Source: Lactobacillus sp. S2-2
GTDB taxonomy: Bacteria; Bacillota; Bacilli; Lactobacillales; Lactobacillaceae
Direction: 5' to 3'
Assembly (NCBI RefSeq): GCF_021698855.1
Contig: NZ_WWFA01000012.1
Coordinates: 1 to 47,954, forward strand
DNA: 47,954 nucleotides
Part shown: in pieces, positions 8,280 to 16,366 of the stretch
How the letters are laid out: the number at the start of each line of letters is the position of its first letter
How positions within the stretch are numbered: the stretch's first letter is position 1
The notes under the pieces: generated by a model
The model's database searches: none
What the model saw: the letters and a program-made list of their open reading frames with translations, nothing else
Told to the model about the DNA's origin: nothing
Made by a program: the position numbers and the translations under genes

Positions 8280-9065
8280 ATGATATCAATTGGATTGAGT
8301 ACTTGGAAAAATCATCCAAGTTTATCAGAAAATAAGCAAGATGACTTAACTTTAAGTCAGTACTCAAGTTTTTTTCCAATCGTTGAAATTGATAGTTCAT
8401 TTTATGGCATTCCAACTCAAAAGACAGTTACTAATTGGATAAAAGAAGTTCCTAATGATTTTCAATTTGTTATTAAAGCTAATCAATTTATGACGTTTCA
8501 TAAAGATGAAGAAAGAATGCGTAATAATTTACTTGAATTAAAGAAAACATTTGAAGATTACAAATTAATGTTAGAGCCTCTTCTTGAAAGCAATCAATTA
8601 AAGACGGTTCTATTTCAATTTCCACCTTATTTTAATAATAATTTAAAGAATATTCGTTATTTAAGACAAATTAGATTATGGATGCCTAAAATACCAATCA
8701 CAGTTGAATTTAGAAATAAAAGTTGGTATAGCGATAATATTCAAGAAGATGTTGCTAATTTCTTAGCTAGTTTGAAAATATCGCTAGCGATTGTTGATGA
8801 ACCACATAATCTGAATAATGGGGTTCCTTTAATTCCAAAATCTAATTATTCTGATCTGGTATTTATTCGACTTCATGGAAGAAATGAAATGGGGTGGGCC
8901 AGAAAGGAAGGTAATTGGAGAGCAACGAGAACGTTATATCGTTATAATAAGCAAGAATTAGAAACATTTGCTGATTTTATAAAAAAATTAAATCAAAAAA
9001 ATAATGAAATTTGTATTATTTTTAATAATAATTCTGGCAGGGATGCTGCAGACAATGTAAATTGA
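8280..9065 (+). pseudogene. DUF72 (YecE-like) protein, C-terminus frameshifted
   Basis: A DUF72 TIM-barrel-like protein of unknown biochemical role. The open frame gives 261 residues, from GLSTWKNH through IDSSFYGIP and VEFRNKSW to NNNSGRDAADNVN, then stops at 9063-9065. Skipping one T at 9061-9063 restores the frame and yields a further 21 residues that read NELKDILKLRFDN and then LAPMQLDLF, ending at TAA 9127-9129. LAPMQLDLF is the usual end of the family, so the intact gene would be 282 residues and extend to 9129. I call it a frameshifted gene; the body is otherwise intact and the shortened protein may still fold, and a sequencing error is possible. Confidence 0.75.
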
Positions 9066-9138
9066 ATTGAAAGATATTTTAAAATTACGGTTTGATAATT
9101 TGGCACCGATGCAGTTAGATTTATTTTAAAAATCGCGG

Positions 9139-9144
9139 TATAAT
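9139..9144 (+). promoter_or_regulatory. Candidate -10 element for metG
   Basis: A perfect TATAAT lies 37 bp before the metG start codon. Only a poor -35 (TTAGAT, 9115-9120, 18-bp spacer) can be proposed. No T-box or S-box type leader is seen before metG. Confidence 0.5.
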
Positions 9145-9180
9145 TTCATAATAAATAATACGTTTAAAAGGAGACTTAAT

Positions 9181-11202
9181 ATGCCTGAAGAAAAACCGAA
9201 ATATTATATTACTACACCAATTTATTATCCTTCTGGTAAATTGCATATTGGAAATGCTTATACCACAATTGCATGTGATGCAATTTCAAGATATAAGAGA
9301 TCAAGTGGATTTGATGTTTACTATTTAACTGGAACTGATGAACATGGGTTAAAAATTGAGCAAAAAGCAGAAAGTTTGAATACTACTCCACAGGCCTATG
9401 TTGACGAAATGGCTACTGGAATTAAAGAGTTATGGAATAAATTAGATATAACAAATGATAAATTTATTAGAACAACTGATAAAAGTCATGAAGAAATTGT
9501 TCAAAAAATCTTTCAACAATTACTTGATCAAGGTGATATATATTTAGGTCAATATTCAGGCTGGTATTCTGTTTCTGACGAAGAATACTTCACTGAATCA
9601 CAATTAGCTGAAGTTTATAAAGATGATCAAGGTAATGTTACTGGTGGAAAAGCTCCTTCAGGACATGAAGTTCAATTAGTTAATGAAGAATCATATTTCT
9701 TTAAGATGAGTAAATATAGTGATTGGTTAATTAATTATTACAAGGATCATCCAGATTTCATCCAACCAGAAGCACGTATGAATGAAATGTTAAGTAACTT
9801 TTTGAATGATGGCTTAGAAGATTTAGCCGTAACTAGGACGAGTTTTAAATGGGGAGTTCCAGTTAAATCTGATCCAAAACATGTTATTTATGTTTGGATT
9901 GATGCATTATCAAATTACATTACGGCATTAGGTTATGATACTGATAATGATGAATTATTTAATAAGTTTTGGCCTGCTGATTTACAGGTTATTGGAAAAG
10001 AAATTGTTCGTTTTCATGCAATTTATTGGCCAATTATTTTACATGCACTTGGATTACCATTACCTAAAAAATTATATGGCCATGGATGGCTCTTAATGAA
10101 AAATGGAAAAATGTCAAAATCTAAGGGTAATGTAATTTATCCAGAAACTTTAATTGAAAAATATGGATTAGATGCAGTTCGTTATTATCTTTTAAAAGCT
10201 GTTCCATATGCAAATGATGGAATTTTTACTCCAGAAGATTTTATTGATCGAGTTAATTATGATTTAGCTAATGATTTAGGTAACTTATTAAATCGTACTG
10301 TTGCAATGATTAATAAATACTTTGACGGTAAAATACCAGCATTCAAATCTAATGTAACTGAATTTGATCAAGAATTAGAAAAGATTTCCGCAGATGTAAC
10401 AAAAGAATATCAAGATTTGATGGATGATATTCATTTATCAGATGCATTATCAGCTATTTGGAAATTAGTTGCACAAACTAATCGTTATATTGATCAAACT
10501 GAACCTTGGGTTTTAGCTAAGTCAGAAGAAGCTAATCAAAAAGAACAATTAGCATCTGTTATGGTACATTTAGCAGCTAGTTTAAGAGTAATTGCTAATT
10601 TAATCAGTCCGATTATGCCTGATTCTGCTAAAGCAATCTATCAACAATTAGGTTTAGGTGATGTTGACAAATTTGATACAAAATCAATTAAAATTAGCGA
10701 AATCACTGATGGTGCAAAAGTTGTGAAAAAAGGTACACCAATTTTTCCAAGACTTGATCATGATGAAGAAGTTGAATATATTAAAAATTCAATGACACAA
10801 AATGAAAAAGCTAAAGGACGCTCAGCAATGAAACAGGCTGCTGAAAGTGAAGATACTGAGGAAAAAGTAGATGAAATCGAATTTGATGATTTTTCTAAAG
10901 TTTCTTTAAAAGTTGCACAAGTAAAAGAAGTTGCAAAAGTTGAAAAGGCAGATAAATTATTAAAATTCCAATTGGATGATGGTTCAAATGATGGACGTCA
11001 AATTTTATCTGGAATTGCAAAATATTATCCTGATTTTGAACAATTAATTGGTACTAAAGTAATTATTGTTGCTAATTTAAAGCCACGTAAGTTACGTGGA
11101 GAAATTAGTGAAGGGATGATTTTATCAGTGGAACAAGCTGATGGATCTATTAAAATTGCTTCGGTTGATCAAACATTAGATAATGGAAGTACATTAGAAT
11201 AA
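9181..11202 (+). CDS. metG: Methionyl-tRNA synthetase
   Basis: This class I synthetase charges initiator and elongator tRNA-Met. It has 673 residues: catalytic domain with HIGN at 22-25 and KMSKS at 309-313, anticodon-binding helical domain, and a C-terminal EMAP/Arc1-type tRNA-binding domain from about 565 (KVAQVKEVAKVEKADKLL ... SGIAKYYP ... MILSVEQ). The connective-peptide region (about 120-170) has no cysteines, so it is a zinc-free form, normal for Bacillus-type enzymes. AAAGGAG precedes ATG 9181. It heads the conserved metG-tatD-rnmV-ksgA block, though a hairpin follows it. Confidence 0.97.
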   Translation: MPEEKPKYYITTPIYYPSGKLHIGNAYTTIACDAISRYKRSSGFDVYYLTGTDEHGLKIEQKAESLNTTPQAYVDEMATGIKELWNKLDITNDKFIRTTDKSHEEIVQKIFQQLLDQGDIYLGQYSGWYSVSDEEYFTESQLAEVYKDDQGNVTGGKAPSGHEVQLVNEESYFFKMSKYSDWLINYYKDHPDFIQPEARMNEMLSNFLNDGLEDLAVTRTSFKWGVPVKSDPKHVIYVWIDALSNYITALGYDTDNDELFNKFWPADLQVIGKEIVRFHAIYWPIILHALGLPLPKKLYGHGWLLMKNGKMSKSKGNVIYPETLIEKYGLDAVRYYLLKAVPYANDGIFTPEDFIDRVNYDLANDLGNLLNRTVAMINKYFDGKIPAFKSNVTEFDQELEKISADVTKEYQDLMDDIHLSDALSAIWKLVAQTNRYIDQTEPWVLAKSEEANQKEQLASVMVHLAASLRVIANLISPIMPDSAKAIYQQLGLGDVDKFDTKSIKISEITDGAKVVKKGTPIFPRLDHDEEVEYIKNSMTQNEKAKGRSAMKQAAESEDTEEKVDEIEFDDFSKVSLKVAQVKEVAKVEKADKLLKFQLDDGSNDGRQILSGIAKYYPDFEQLIGTKVIIVANLKPRKLRGEISEGMILSVEQADGSIKIASVDQTLDNGSTLE

Positions 11203-11211
11203 AAAATGATG

Positions 11212-11247
11212 GCTTCTCCAATCATATAGATTGGTGAAGCTTTTCTT
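11212..11247 (+). terminator. Terminator or attenuating hairpin after metG
   Basis: An 11-bp stem with one mismatch (11212-11222 with 11230-11240) is followed by TTTTCTTT. It is only 17 nt before the tatD start. It could end most metG transcripts and let some read through into tatD. Confidence 0.7.
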
Positions 11248-11263
11248 TAGAAGGAGCAATTGA

Positions 11264-12034
11264 ATGGAGCTATTTGATTCACATACACATTTAAATGATT
11301 CTTTTTTTGAGAATCATGTTGAACAATATTTAAAACATGCAGATAAATTAGGAGTTAGATACGTTTCAAATGTTGGGTCTAATCTTGAAATGAACCAAAC
11401 TGCAATTGATTTAGCTGAAAAATATGATAATTGTTACGCAATTGTTGGTTGGCATCCAGAAGATGCAATTAATTTTAATCAAAAAAATAAAGATTTATTA
11501 ATTAAACAATTAAAACATCCAAAAGTAGTTGCTCTTGGTGAAATTGGGATGGATTATCATCAAGATACAACACCAAAAGATGTTCAAGAAAAAGTTTTTA
11601 GAGAACAAATTCAAATTGCTAAATCATTAAAAATGCCAATTTCTGTTCATAATCGAGAAGCTTTTGAGGATACTTATCGAATTTTAAAGGAAGAAAATAT
11701 CCAAGAAGTTGGTGGAATTATTCATAGTTTTAACGGAGATACAGATTGGTTAAATAAATTTATTAATCTAAATATGTATATTTCATATAGTGGAGTGGCT
11801 AGCTTCAAAAAAACAAAAGAAGTTCATGAAGCAGTTAGAAACACTCCATTAGATAAAATTTTGGTGGAAACTGATGCACCATATCTAGCACCAGAACCAT
11901 TAAGAGGAAAAGATAACGAACCTGCTTTTACACTATATACTTTAGAAGCAGTTGCTAGATATAAAGATATGAATCCAGCTGAATTAGCGAAAATTACAGT
12001 TGAAAATACTAAAAAAATATTTAGGATTGAATAA
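11264..12034 (+). CDS. tatD: TatD-family metal-dependent hydrolase
   Basis: A TIM-barrel metal-dependent hydrolase or nuclease (YabD in Bacillus) of 256 residues. Metal-binding residues are visible in order: HTH at 7-9 (FDSHTHL), the Glu in EIGMDYH, the His in SVHNREA, a His in GGIIHSF, and Asp in VETDAPYLAPEP. It overlaps the next gene by one base (TAATG), so translation is probably coupled. Known members act as 3'-5' DNases and the exact substrate is uncertain. Confidence 0.92.
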   Translation: MELFDSHTHLNDSFFENHVEQYLKHADKLGVRYVSNVGSNLEMNQTAIDLAEKYDNCYAIVGWHPEDAINFNQKNKDLLIKQLKHPKVVALGEIGMDYHQDTTPKDVQEKVFREQIQIAKSLKMPISVHNREAFEDTYRILKEENIQEVGGIIHSFNGDTDWLNKFINLNMYISYSGVASFKKTKEVHEAVRNTPLDKILVETDAPYLAPEPLRGKDNEPAFTLYTLEAVARYKDMNPAELAKITVENTKKIFRIE

Positions 12035-12597
12035 TGAAAAAAATAAAAGAAGTTTTAGTGGTTGAAGGAAAAGATGATACTAAAAGAATCAATGAAGTTC
12101 TTAATGCGGACACAATCGAAACTAGAGGATCCGCAATTTCTGATGAAACATTAGCACTAATTGATAAATTAGCGCAAACAAGAGGAATAATAATTTTTAC
12201 TGATCCAGACTTTTCGGGTGAAAAAATCAGAAAAATTGTATCAAATGAGGTTCCAGAAGCAAAACATGCTTTTTTAAAAAGAACTGATGCAGTACCAAAT
12301 CATAAAGGTTCACTAGGAGTAGAGCATGCTAGTAATCAAGCAATTATTGACGCTTTAAAGAATGTCTATACTGAAAATGATGATAATGTTGAATTGATTT
12401 CAAAGCAAGATTTAATTATGGCTCACTTGATTGGTTCTAAAACAGCTAAAGAACGAAGAAGTGAACTAGGTGAAATATTAAATATTGGCTATGTGAATGG
12501 TAAACAATTACAAAAAAGATTAAAAATGTTTGGCATTACAATTGAACAATTTAGTGATGCTCTAAAAATAATAAATCAAAAATTAGGAGAAAAATAA
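12034..12597 (+). CDS. rnmV: Ribonuclease M5
   Basis: RNase M5 makes the final cuts that mature 5S rRNA in Firmicutes and needs ribosomal protein L18. The 187-residue protein is a Toprim enzyme: the Glu motif VVEGKDD is near residue 8-14 and the DxD motif IIFTDPDFSGEKIR is at about 52-65. The start ATG overlaps the tatD stop, and the ksgA start directly follows its stop, so the three genes form one tight unit. Confidence 0.95.
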   Translation: MKKIKEVLVVEGKDDTKRINEVLNADTIETRGSAISDETLALIDKLAQTRGIIIFTDPDFSGEKIRKIVSNEVPEAKHAFLKRTDAVPNHKGSLGVEHASNQAIIDALKNVYTENDDNVELISKQDLIMAHLIGSKTAKERRSELGEILNIGYVNGKQLQKRLKMFGITIEQFSDALKIINQKLGEK

Positions 12598-13488
12598 ATG
12601 AATAATATTCCTGAAATTGGGACACCAGCTCGTACTGAGGCAGTATTAAATCGATATCACTTAACTGCTAAAAAAAGTTTAGGTCAAAACTTTTTAAAGG
12701 ATATTAATGTCTTAAAAAATATTGTAAGTGCAGCTGAAATTACAGAAGAAGATGATGTAATTGAAATTGGACCTGGAATTGGTGCTTTAACTGAACAAAT
12801 TGCTCAAAAAGCTAACTCAGTATTAGCTTTTGAAATTGATCAAAATTTATTACCAGTATTGGATGATACCTTATCACAATACAATAATATTAAAATAATA
12901 AATCAAGATTTTTTGAAAGCTAATTTACCAGAATTAATTGAGGAATATTTTGATGGACAACATAATTTAAAAATTGTTGCTAATTTACCTTATTATGTAA
13001 CTAAGCCAATTTTAATGAGTATTATTAAAGGTCCTGTTAATTTTGATGCAGTTGTAATTATGATGCAAAAAGAGGTTTCAAATCGACTAACTGCAGTTCC
13101 TGGTAATCGTGATTATGGAGCATTAACTGTAATTACTCAGTATTTAAATAATGCAGAAAATGTATTTGATGTATCACCAAAATCATTTGTCCCTTCACCT
13201 AAAGTTGATTCATCAATTGTTCGATTAACTCCAGTTGAGAATCGAAATGAAAAAGTATTTGATGAAAAGTCATTCTTCGGTTTTGCAAGAGGGTGTTTTA
13301 TGCATCGTCGAAAAACAATTTGGAATAATCTTCAGGGCGTTTTTGGTAAGAAACCAGAGGTTAAAGAACAAATTAAAGTTACTTTAGAAGAGCTAAATAT
13401 TGATGCAGGTGTAAGACCAGAAGATTTTAGTATTGATACAATTGTTAAATTAGCGAACAAATTTCATGAAAAAGGATTGTTAAGTTAA
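12598..13488 (+). CDS. rsmA: 16S rRNA dimethyladenosine transferase
   Basis: KsgA/RsmA adds two methyl groups to each of two adjacent adenosines in the 3'-terminal hairpin of 16S rRNA during late small-subunit assembly. Residues 28-33 (SLGQNF) are the N-terminal signature, EIGPGIGALTEQ (56-67) the SAM loop, and NLPYY (129-133) the catalytic motif IV. The product is 296 residues with the full C-terminal domain. The ATG follows the rnmV stop without a gap, and an AGGAGAAA ribosome site lies in the end of rnmV. Confidence 0.97.
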   Translation: MNNIPEIGTPARTEAVLNRYHLTAKKSLGQNFLKDINVLKNIVSAAEITEEDDVIEIGPGIGALTEQIAQKANSVLAFEIDQNLLPVLDDTLSQYNNIKIINQDFLKANLPELIEEYFDGQHNLKIVANLPYYVTKPILMSIIKGPVNFDAVVIMMQKEVSNRLTAVPGNRDYGALTVITQYLNNAENVFDVSPKSFVPSPKVDSSIVRLTPVENRNEKVFDEKSFFGFARGCFMHRRKTIWNNLQGVFGKKPEVKEQIKVTLEELNIDAGVRPEDFSIDTIVKLANKFHEKGLLS

Positions 13489-13527
13489 GTTTTTCTTTAT
13501 TAAATAAAACGTTGTGATTCTTTTCAT

Positions 13528-13555
13528 TTGCTTATTTTAAAAAGAGGTGTACACT
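13528..13555 (+). promoter_or_regulatory. Promoter for veg
   Basis: TTGCTT (13528-13533), a 16-bp spacer and TACACT (13550-13555) lie 21 bp before the GTG start. veg is known to have a strong promoter in Bacillus; strength here is inferred. Confidence 0.6.
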
Positions 13556-13576
13556 AATATTGTGAGGTGATATGCC

Positions 13577-13810
13577 GTGCCAAATACTTTAGGAAAAATC
13601 AAACAACTACTTGATAGTCATATTGGACAAAATATTCAAGTTGTTGCTCAAGCAGGTCGAAAGAAGACCACGACACATAGTGGAAAGCTAGCTGAAACAT
13701 TTCCAGCAGTTTTTCTAGTAACTTTAGATCAAGAAGAGAAATTAGAACAAATCTCATTCAGTTATACTGATATTTTAACTAAAAATATTGATGTTGAATT
13801 TGGAGAATAA
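13577..13810 (+). CDS. veg: Veg protein
   Basis: A 77-residue protein of the Veg family (DUF1021), located as in Bacillus between ksgA and purR. In Bacillus Veg promotes biofilm matrix gene expression; its role in lactobacilli is not settled. The fold is an SH3-like barrel with segments GQNIQVVAQAGRKKTTTHSG and FPAVFLVTLDQ. The start is GTG 13577 with GAGGTGA at 13564-13570; the ATG at 13572 is out of frame. It has its own promoter and a hairpin after it. Confidence 0.9.
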   Translation: MPNTLGKIKQLLDSHIGQNIQVVAQAGRKKTTTHSGKLAETFPAVFLVTLDQEEKLEQISFSYTDILTKNIDVEFGE

Positions 13811-13815
13811 TTAAT

Positions 13816-13836
13816 TGCCGAAAGGCTTTTTTTTTG
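13816..13836 (+). terminator. Short terminator after veg
   Basis: A short GCC-GAAA-GGC hairpin (13817-13826), closed by flanking pairs, is followed by nine T's. The GNRA tetraloop and long T-run suggest function despite the short stem. Confidence 0.55.
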
Positions 13837-13845
13837 GCTTAAATA

Positions 13846-13888
13846 TCACTTATTTTATATTAGTAAAAGTGAAGTTTTGTGTTATAAT
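13846..13888 (+). promoter_or_regulatory. Promoter region of the metal ABC transporter genes
   Basis: A perfect TATAAT is at 13883-13888, 29 bp before the ATG, with a weak -35 (TTAGTA, 13860-13865, 17-bp spacer). An inverted repeat TCACTT (13846-13851) / AAGTGA (13867-13872) with a 15-nt spacer overlaps the -35 and could be an operator. It does not match the AdcR box, so the regulator is unknown. Confidence 0.5.
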
Positions 13889-13917
13889 ATATTTTGAAAT
13901 TACTAAGGAGATATTAA

Positions 13918-14616
13918 ATGAAAAATTTAATTCTAGAAGCACAAAATTTACGAGTTGATTTTTCTGAAAAAACCGTTTTAAATGATTTGAATTTTGATTT
14001 AGAAAAAGGTTCTTTTTTAAGTATCGTTGGTGAAAACGGGGTCGGGAAAACAACCTTTATAAAAGTTTTATTAGACGAAATTAAGCCTAGCTCAGGAAAA
14101 GTTAATTTTTTACCTGATCGAAAGCAGGTGAAAATTGGTTATGTACCACAATTTAGAAATATTGATGATGAGTATCCTCTTTCAATTAAGGATTTTATTG
14201 CATTAAATTTTAATGAACGTAAATTGCCATGGTTGAGTATAAAGGAAAGAAAAACTTTAAATCATGTTTTAAAACAAACTAAGTTAGAAAAAATAAAAAA
14301 TGAACCATTAGGTAAAGCTTCTGGTGGCGAAAAACAACGTGTTTATTTAGCACAAGCACTGGTTATGCAACCCAATCTTTTAATTTTAGATGAATCAACT
14401 GCAAGTCTTGATCCAGCATCTAAAGAAGATTTATTAAATCTAATTAAAGAACTTAATCGAGAAGAAAATTTAACCATTATCTTTGTTACCCATGATATTC
14501 AATTAGCAAAAAACTATGCTGATAAATATTTATTCTTGAAATCTGACGGATATGAACAAGGTCAAATTAGTAAGCTGAAAGAACAAGAATTTTGGGAGGA
14601 TGATGCACATGTTTGA
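13918..14616 (+). CDS. Zinc/manganese-type ABC transporter, ATP-binding protein
   Basis: This is the ATPase of a metal-chelate-type importer (ZnuC/AdcC/MntB class), 232 residues. Walker A is GENGVGKT (38-45), the ABC signature ASGGEKQR (134-141), Walker B LLILDE (154-159), and the switch His lies in FVTHD. It pairs with the permease that overlaps its 3' end. No substrate-binding lipoprotein gene is beside it, so the binding protein must be encoded elsewhere. The transporter pair lies between veg and purR, a slot where Bacillus and many relatives carry other genes such as ispE. The metal cannot be fixed from sequence. Confidence 0.88.
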   Translation: MKNLILEAQNLRVDFSEKTVLNDLNFDLEKGSFLSIVGENGVGKTTFIKVLLDEIKPSSGKVNFLPDRKQVKIGYVPQFRNIDDEYPLSIKDFIALNFNERKLPWLSIKERKTLNHVLKQTKLEKIKNEPLGKASGGEKQRVYLAQALVMQPNLLILDESTASLDPASKEDLLNLIKELNREENLTIIFVTHDIQLAKNYADKYLFLKSDGYEQGQISKLKEQEFWEDDAHV

Positions 14617-15424
14617 GATGTTTCAATTTGGATTCATGAGAAATGCATATTTAGCTAGTACATTTATCGCAATTATTTGTGGTGTAATTGGAGTTTTTGT
14701 AATTGCTAGAAATATGCCCTTTTTAACGCATACATTATCAGAAATTGGCTTTGCTGGAGCATCATTTGGGATGTTTTTAGGCATTACTCCATTAAATGGA
14801 ATGTTAATCTTTACTATTATTAGTTCAATTTTAGTTGGTAAGATGAGTGAAAAATCTTCAAGACGAGAAGATTCAATTAGTGCCATATCAGGATTATTTA
14901 TTGGATTAGGTGTTTTATTTCTTGCTTTATCTAACAAATCATCATCTTATGCTACGTCGATTTTATTTGGAAGTGTTGTAGGAATATCTGGTAAAGAAGT
15001 TACACAACTAGTTGGGTTATCTATAATTGTTTTATTAATTGTTTTAGTTATGTATCGAGGATTGAAATTCGATTCATTTGATGCAATTGGTGCTAAATCA
15101 CAAAAAATAAAAAGTGGATTAATTTCAATTGCATTTTTAGTGATGTTAGCTTTAAGTGTATCAGTAGCTGCACAAGTTGTTGGTTCTTTATTAATTTTTA
15201 TTTTATTAACTCTTCCAGCAGCAAGTGCTAAGTACTTTGTTCATTCAGTAAGTAAAATGATTTTTCTAGCAATTGCCTTTGCACTTTTTGGTGTTTGGAT
15301 AGGACTTTATTTAAGTTATGCAACCAATTTACCGGTTAGTTTCTTTATTGCAGCAATTGAAAGTTCAATTTATTTTGTTTCACTAATTTATAATCATTAT
15401 AGAAATCAAAAGCATTTATGTTAA
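14609..15424 (+). CDS. Zinc/manganese-type ABC transporter, permease
   Basis: An ABC-3 family (ZnuB/AdcB-like) membrane permease of 271 residues with about 8 hydrophobic segments: N-terminal YLASTFIAIICGVIGVFVIA, then GMLIFTIISSILVG, FIGLGVLFLAL, LVGLSIIVLLIVLVM, FLVMLALSVSVAAQVVGSLL and others. The family signature around PFLTHTLSEIGFAGASFG is present, with SE where many have SH. Three ATGs lie close together (14600, 14603, 14609); GGGAGG at 14594-14599 is too near the first two, so 14609 is preferred. It overlaps the ATPase gene by 8 nt, indicating translational coupling. Confidence 0.87.
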   Translation: MFEMFQFGFMRNAYLASTFIAIICGVIGVFVIARNMPFLTHTLSEIGFAGASFGMFLGITPLNGMLIFTIISSILVGKMSEKSSRREDSISAISGLFIGLGVLFLALSNKSSSYATSILFGSVVGISGKEVTQLVGLSIIVLLIVLVMYRGLKFDSFDAIGAKSQKIKSGLISIAFLVMLALSVSVAAQVVGSLLIFILLTLPAASAKYFVHSVSKMIFLAIAFALFGVWIGLYLSYATNLPVSFFIAAIESSIYFVSLIYNHYRNQKHLC

Positions 15425-15440
15425 TGCTTTTTTATTTTTT
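15408..15440 (+). terminator. Terminator after the ABC transporter pair
   Basis: An 8-bp stem (15408-15415 with 15424-15431) spanning the permease stop codon is followed by a T-rich run. It separates the transporter unit from purR. Confidence 0.75.
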
Positions 15441-15464
15441 GTTAACATTGTATTAATATGAGGT

Positions 15465-15489
15465 AAAACACGAACGTTTATGGTAAAAT
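15465..15489 (+). promoter_or_regulatory. PurBox and extended -10 of purR
   Basis: A PurBox-like sequence with central CGAA (15471-15474, in AACACGAACGTT) lies directly before an extended -10 TGGTAAAAT (TG 15481-15482, hexamer 15484-15489). The box would sit in the promoter spacer, a position suited to autoregulation by PurR, as known in Bacillus. Only one box is evident. Confidence 0.6.
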
Positions 15490-15523
15490 TTACTTTGAAT
15501 GCAAATTATTACGAGGTGGAAAT

Positions 15524-16351
15524 ATGAAAATTAAAAGAAGTGAGCGACTTATTGATATGACGCACTATTTATTAGAGCGACCACATGATTTAGTTCCGTT
15601 GACTTACTTTGCTAAAAGATATGGATCAGCAAAATCATCAATTAGTGAAGATTTAGCAATTGTTAAGCATACATTTCAAGAACGTGGAATTGGAATTGTT
15701 GAAACTGTTCCAGGTGTTACTGGTGGTGCCAGATATATACCTTACATTTTAAAAGAAGAAGCTGATGAATTTATTAATGGTATGATTGATACTTTAAATA
15801 GTAAAAATCGTTTTTTACCTGGTGGATACATATATATGTCAGATATTCTGGGACAACCTACTTTGTTAAATAAAATAGGTCGAATTATTGCTACTCAATA
15901 TCTCAATAAAAGCATTGATGCTGTATTAACAGTAGCAACTAGAGGAGTTCCGCTTGCAGAAGCAACTGCAAGTTATCTTAATGTACCATTAGTAATTGCT
16001 AGACATGATTCACAAATTACTGAAGGTTCAACAATCAGTGTAAATTATGTATCTGGTTTTTCTAAAAAAGTAAAAAAAATGACACTATCAAAACGTAGTT
16101 TGCCAGAAGGCGCAAATGTTTTAATTATTGATGATTATTTGCGTGGCGGTGGAACAATCAAAGGACTTGAATCATTAATTAATGAATTTAATTGTAATTT
16201 AGTGGGAAGTTCAGTATTCGTTGAAGGAACTCATACCGGTCAAAGAAAAGTTGAAGATTATACTTCTTTATTAGAAATGCATATTGGAGAAGATGAAATT
16301 AAGGTAACGGCTGGTAATTATGAAAATCGAATTTTTGGTATTGAAGAATAG
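15524..16351 (+). CDS. purR: Purine operon repressor PurR
   Basis: PurR is a Bacillus-type purine regulator: an N-terminal winged helix (about 1-74, with SAKSSISEDLAIVKHTF as the recognition region) fused to a phosphoribosyltransferase-like domain that binds PRPP. The PRPP loop IIDDYLRGGGT is at 201-211. It has 275 residues, the full family length. Binding of PRPP releases it from PurBoxes. It precedes glmU and prs; prs makes the PRPP that PurR senses. AGGTGG precedes ATG 15524, and a PurBox overlaps its promoter. Confidence 0.96.
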   Translation: MKIKRSERLIDMTHYLLERPHDLVPLTYFAKRYGSAKSSISEDLAIVKHTFQERGIGIVETVPGVTGGARYIPYILKEEADEFINGMIDTLNSKNRFLPGGYIYMSDILGQPTLLNKIGRIIATQYLNKSIDAVLTVATRGVPLAEATASYLNVPLVIARHDSQITEGSTISVNYVSGFSKKVKKMTLSKRSLPEGANVLIIDDYLRGGGTIKGLESLINEFNCNLVGSSVFVEGTHTGQRKVEDYTSLLEMHIGEDEIKVTAGNYENRIFGIEE

Positions 16352-16366
16352 AAAGGAGAGAATTAG

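Noticed and set aside
9181-11202. Loss of zinc cysteines in MetG as an anomaly
   Set aside because: Bacillus-type MetRS enzymes also lack them, so this is normal.
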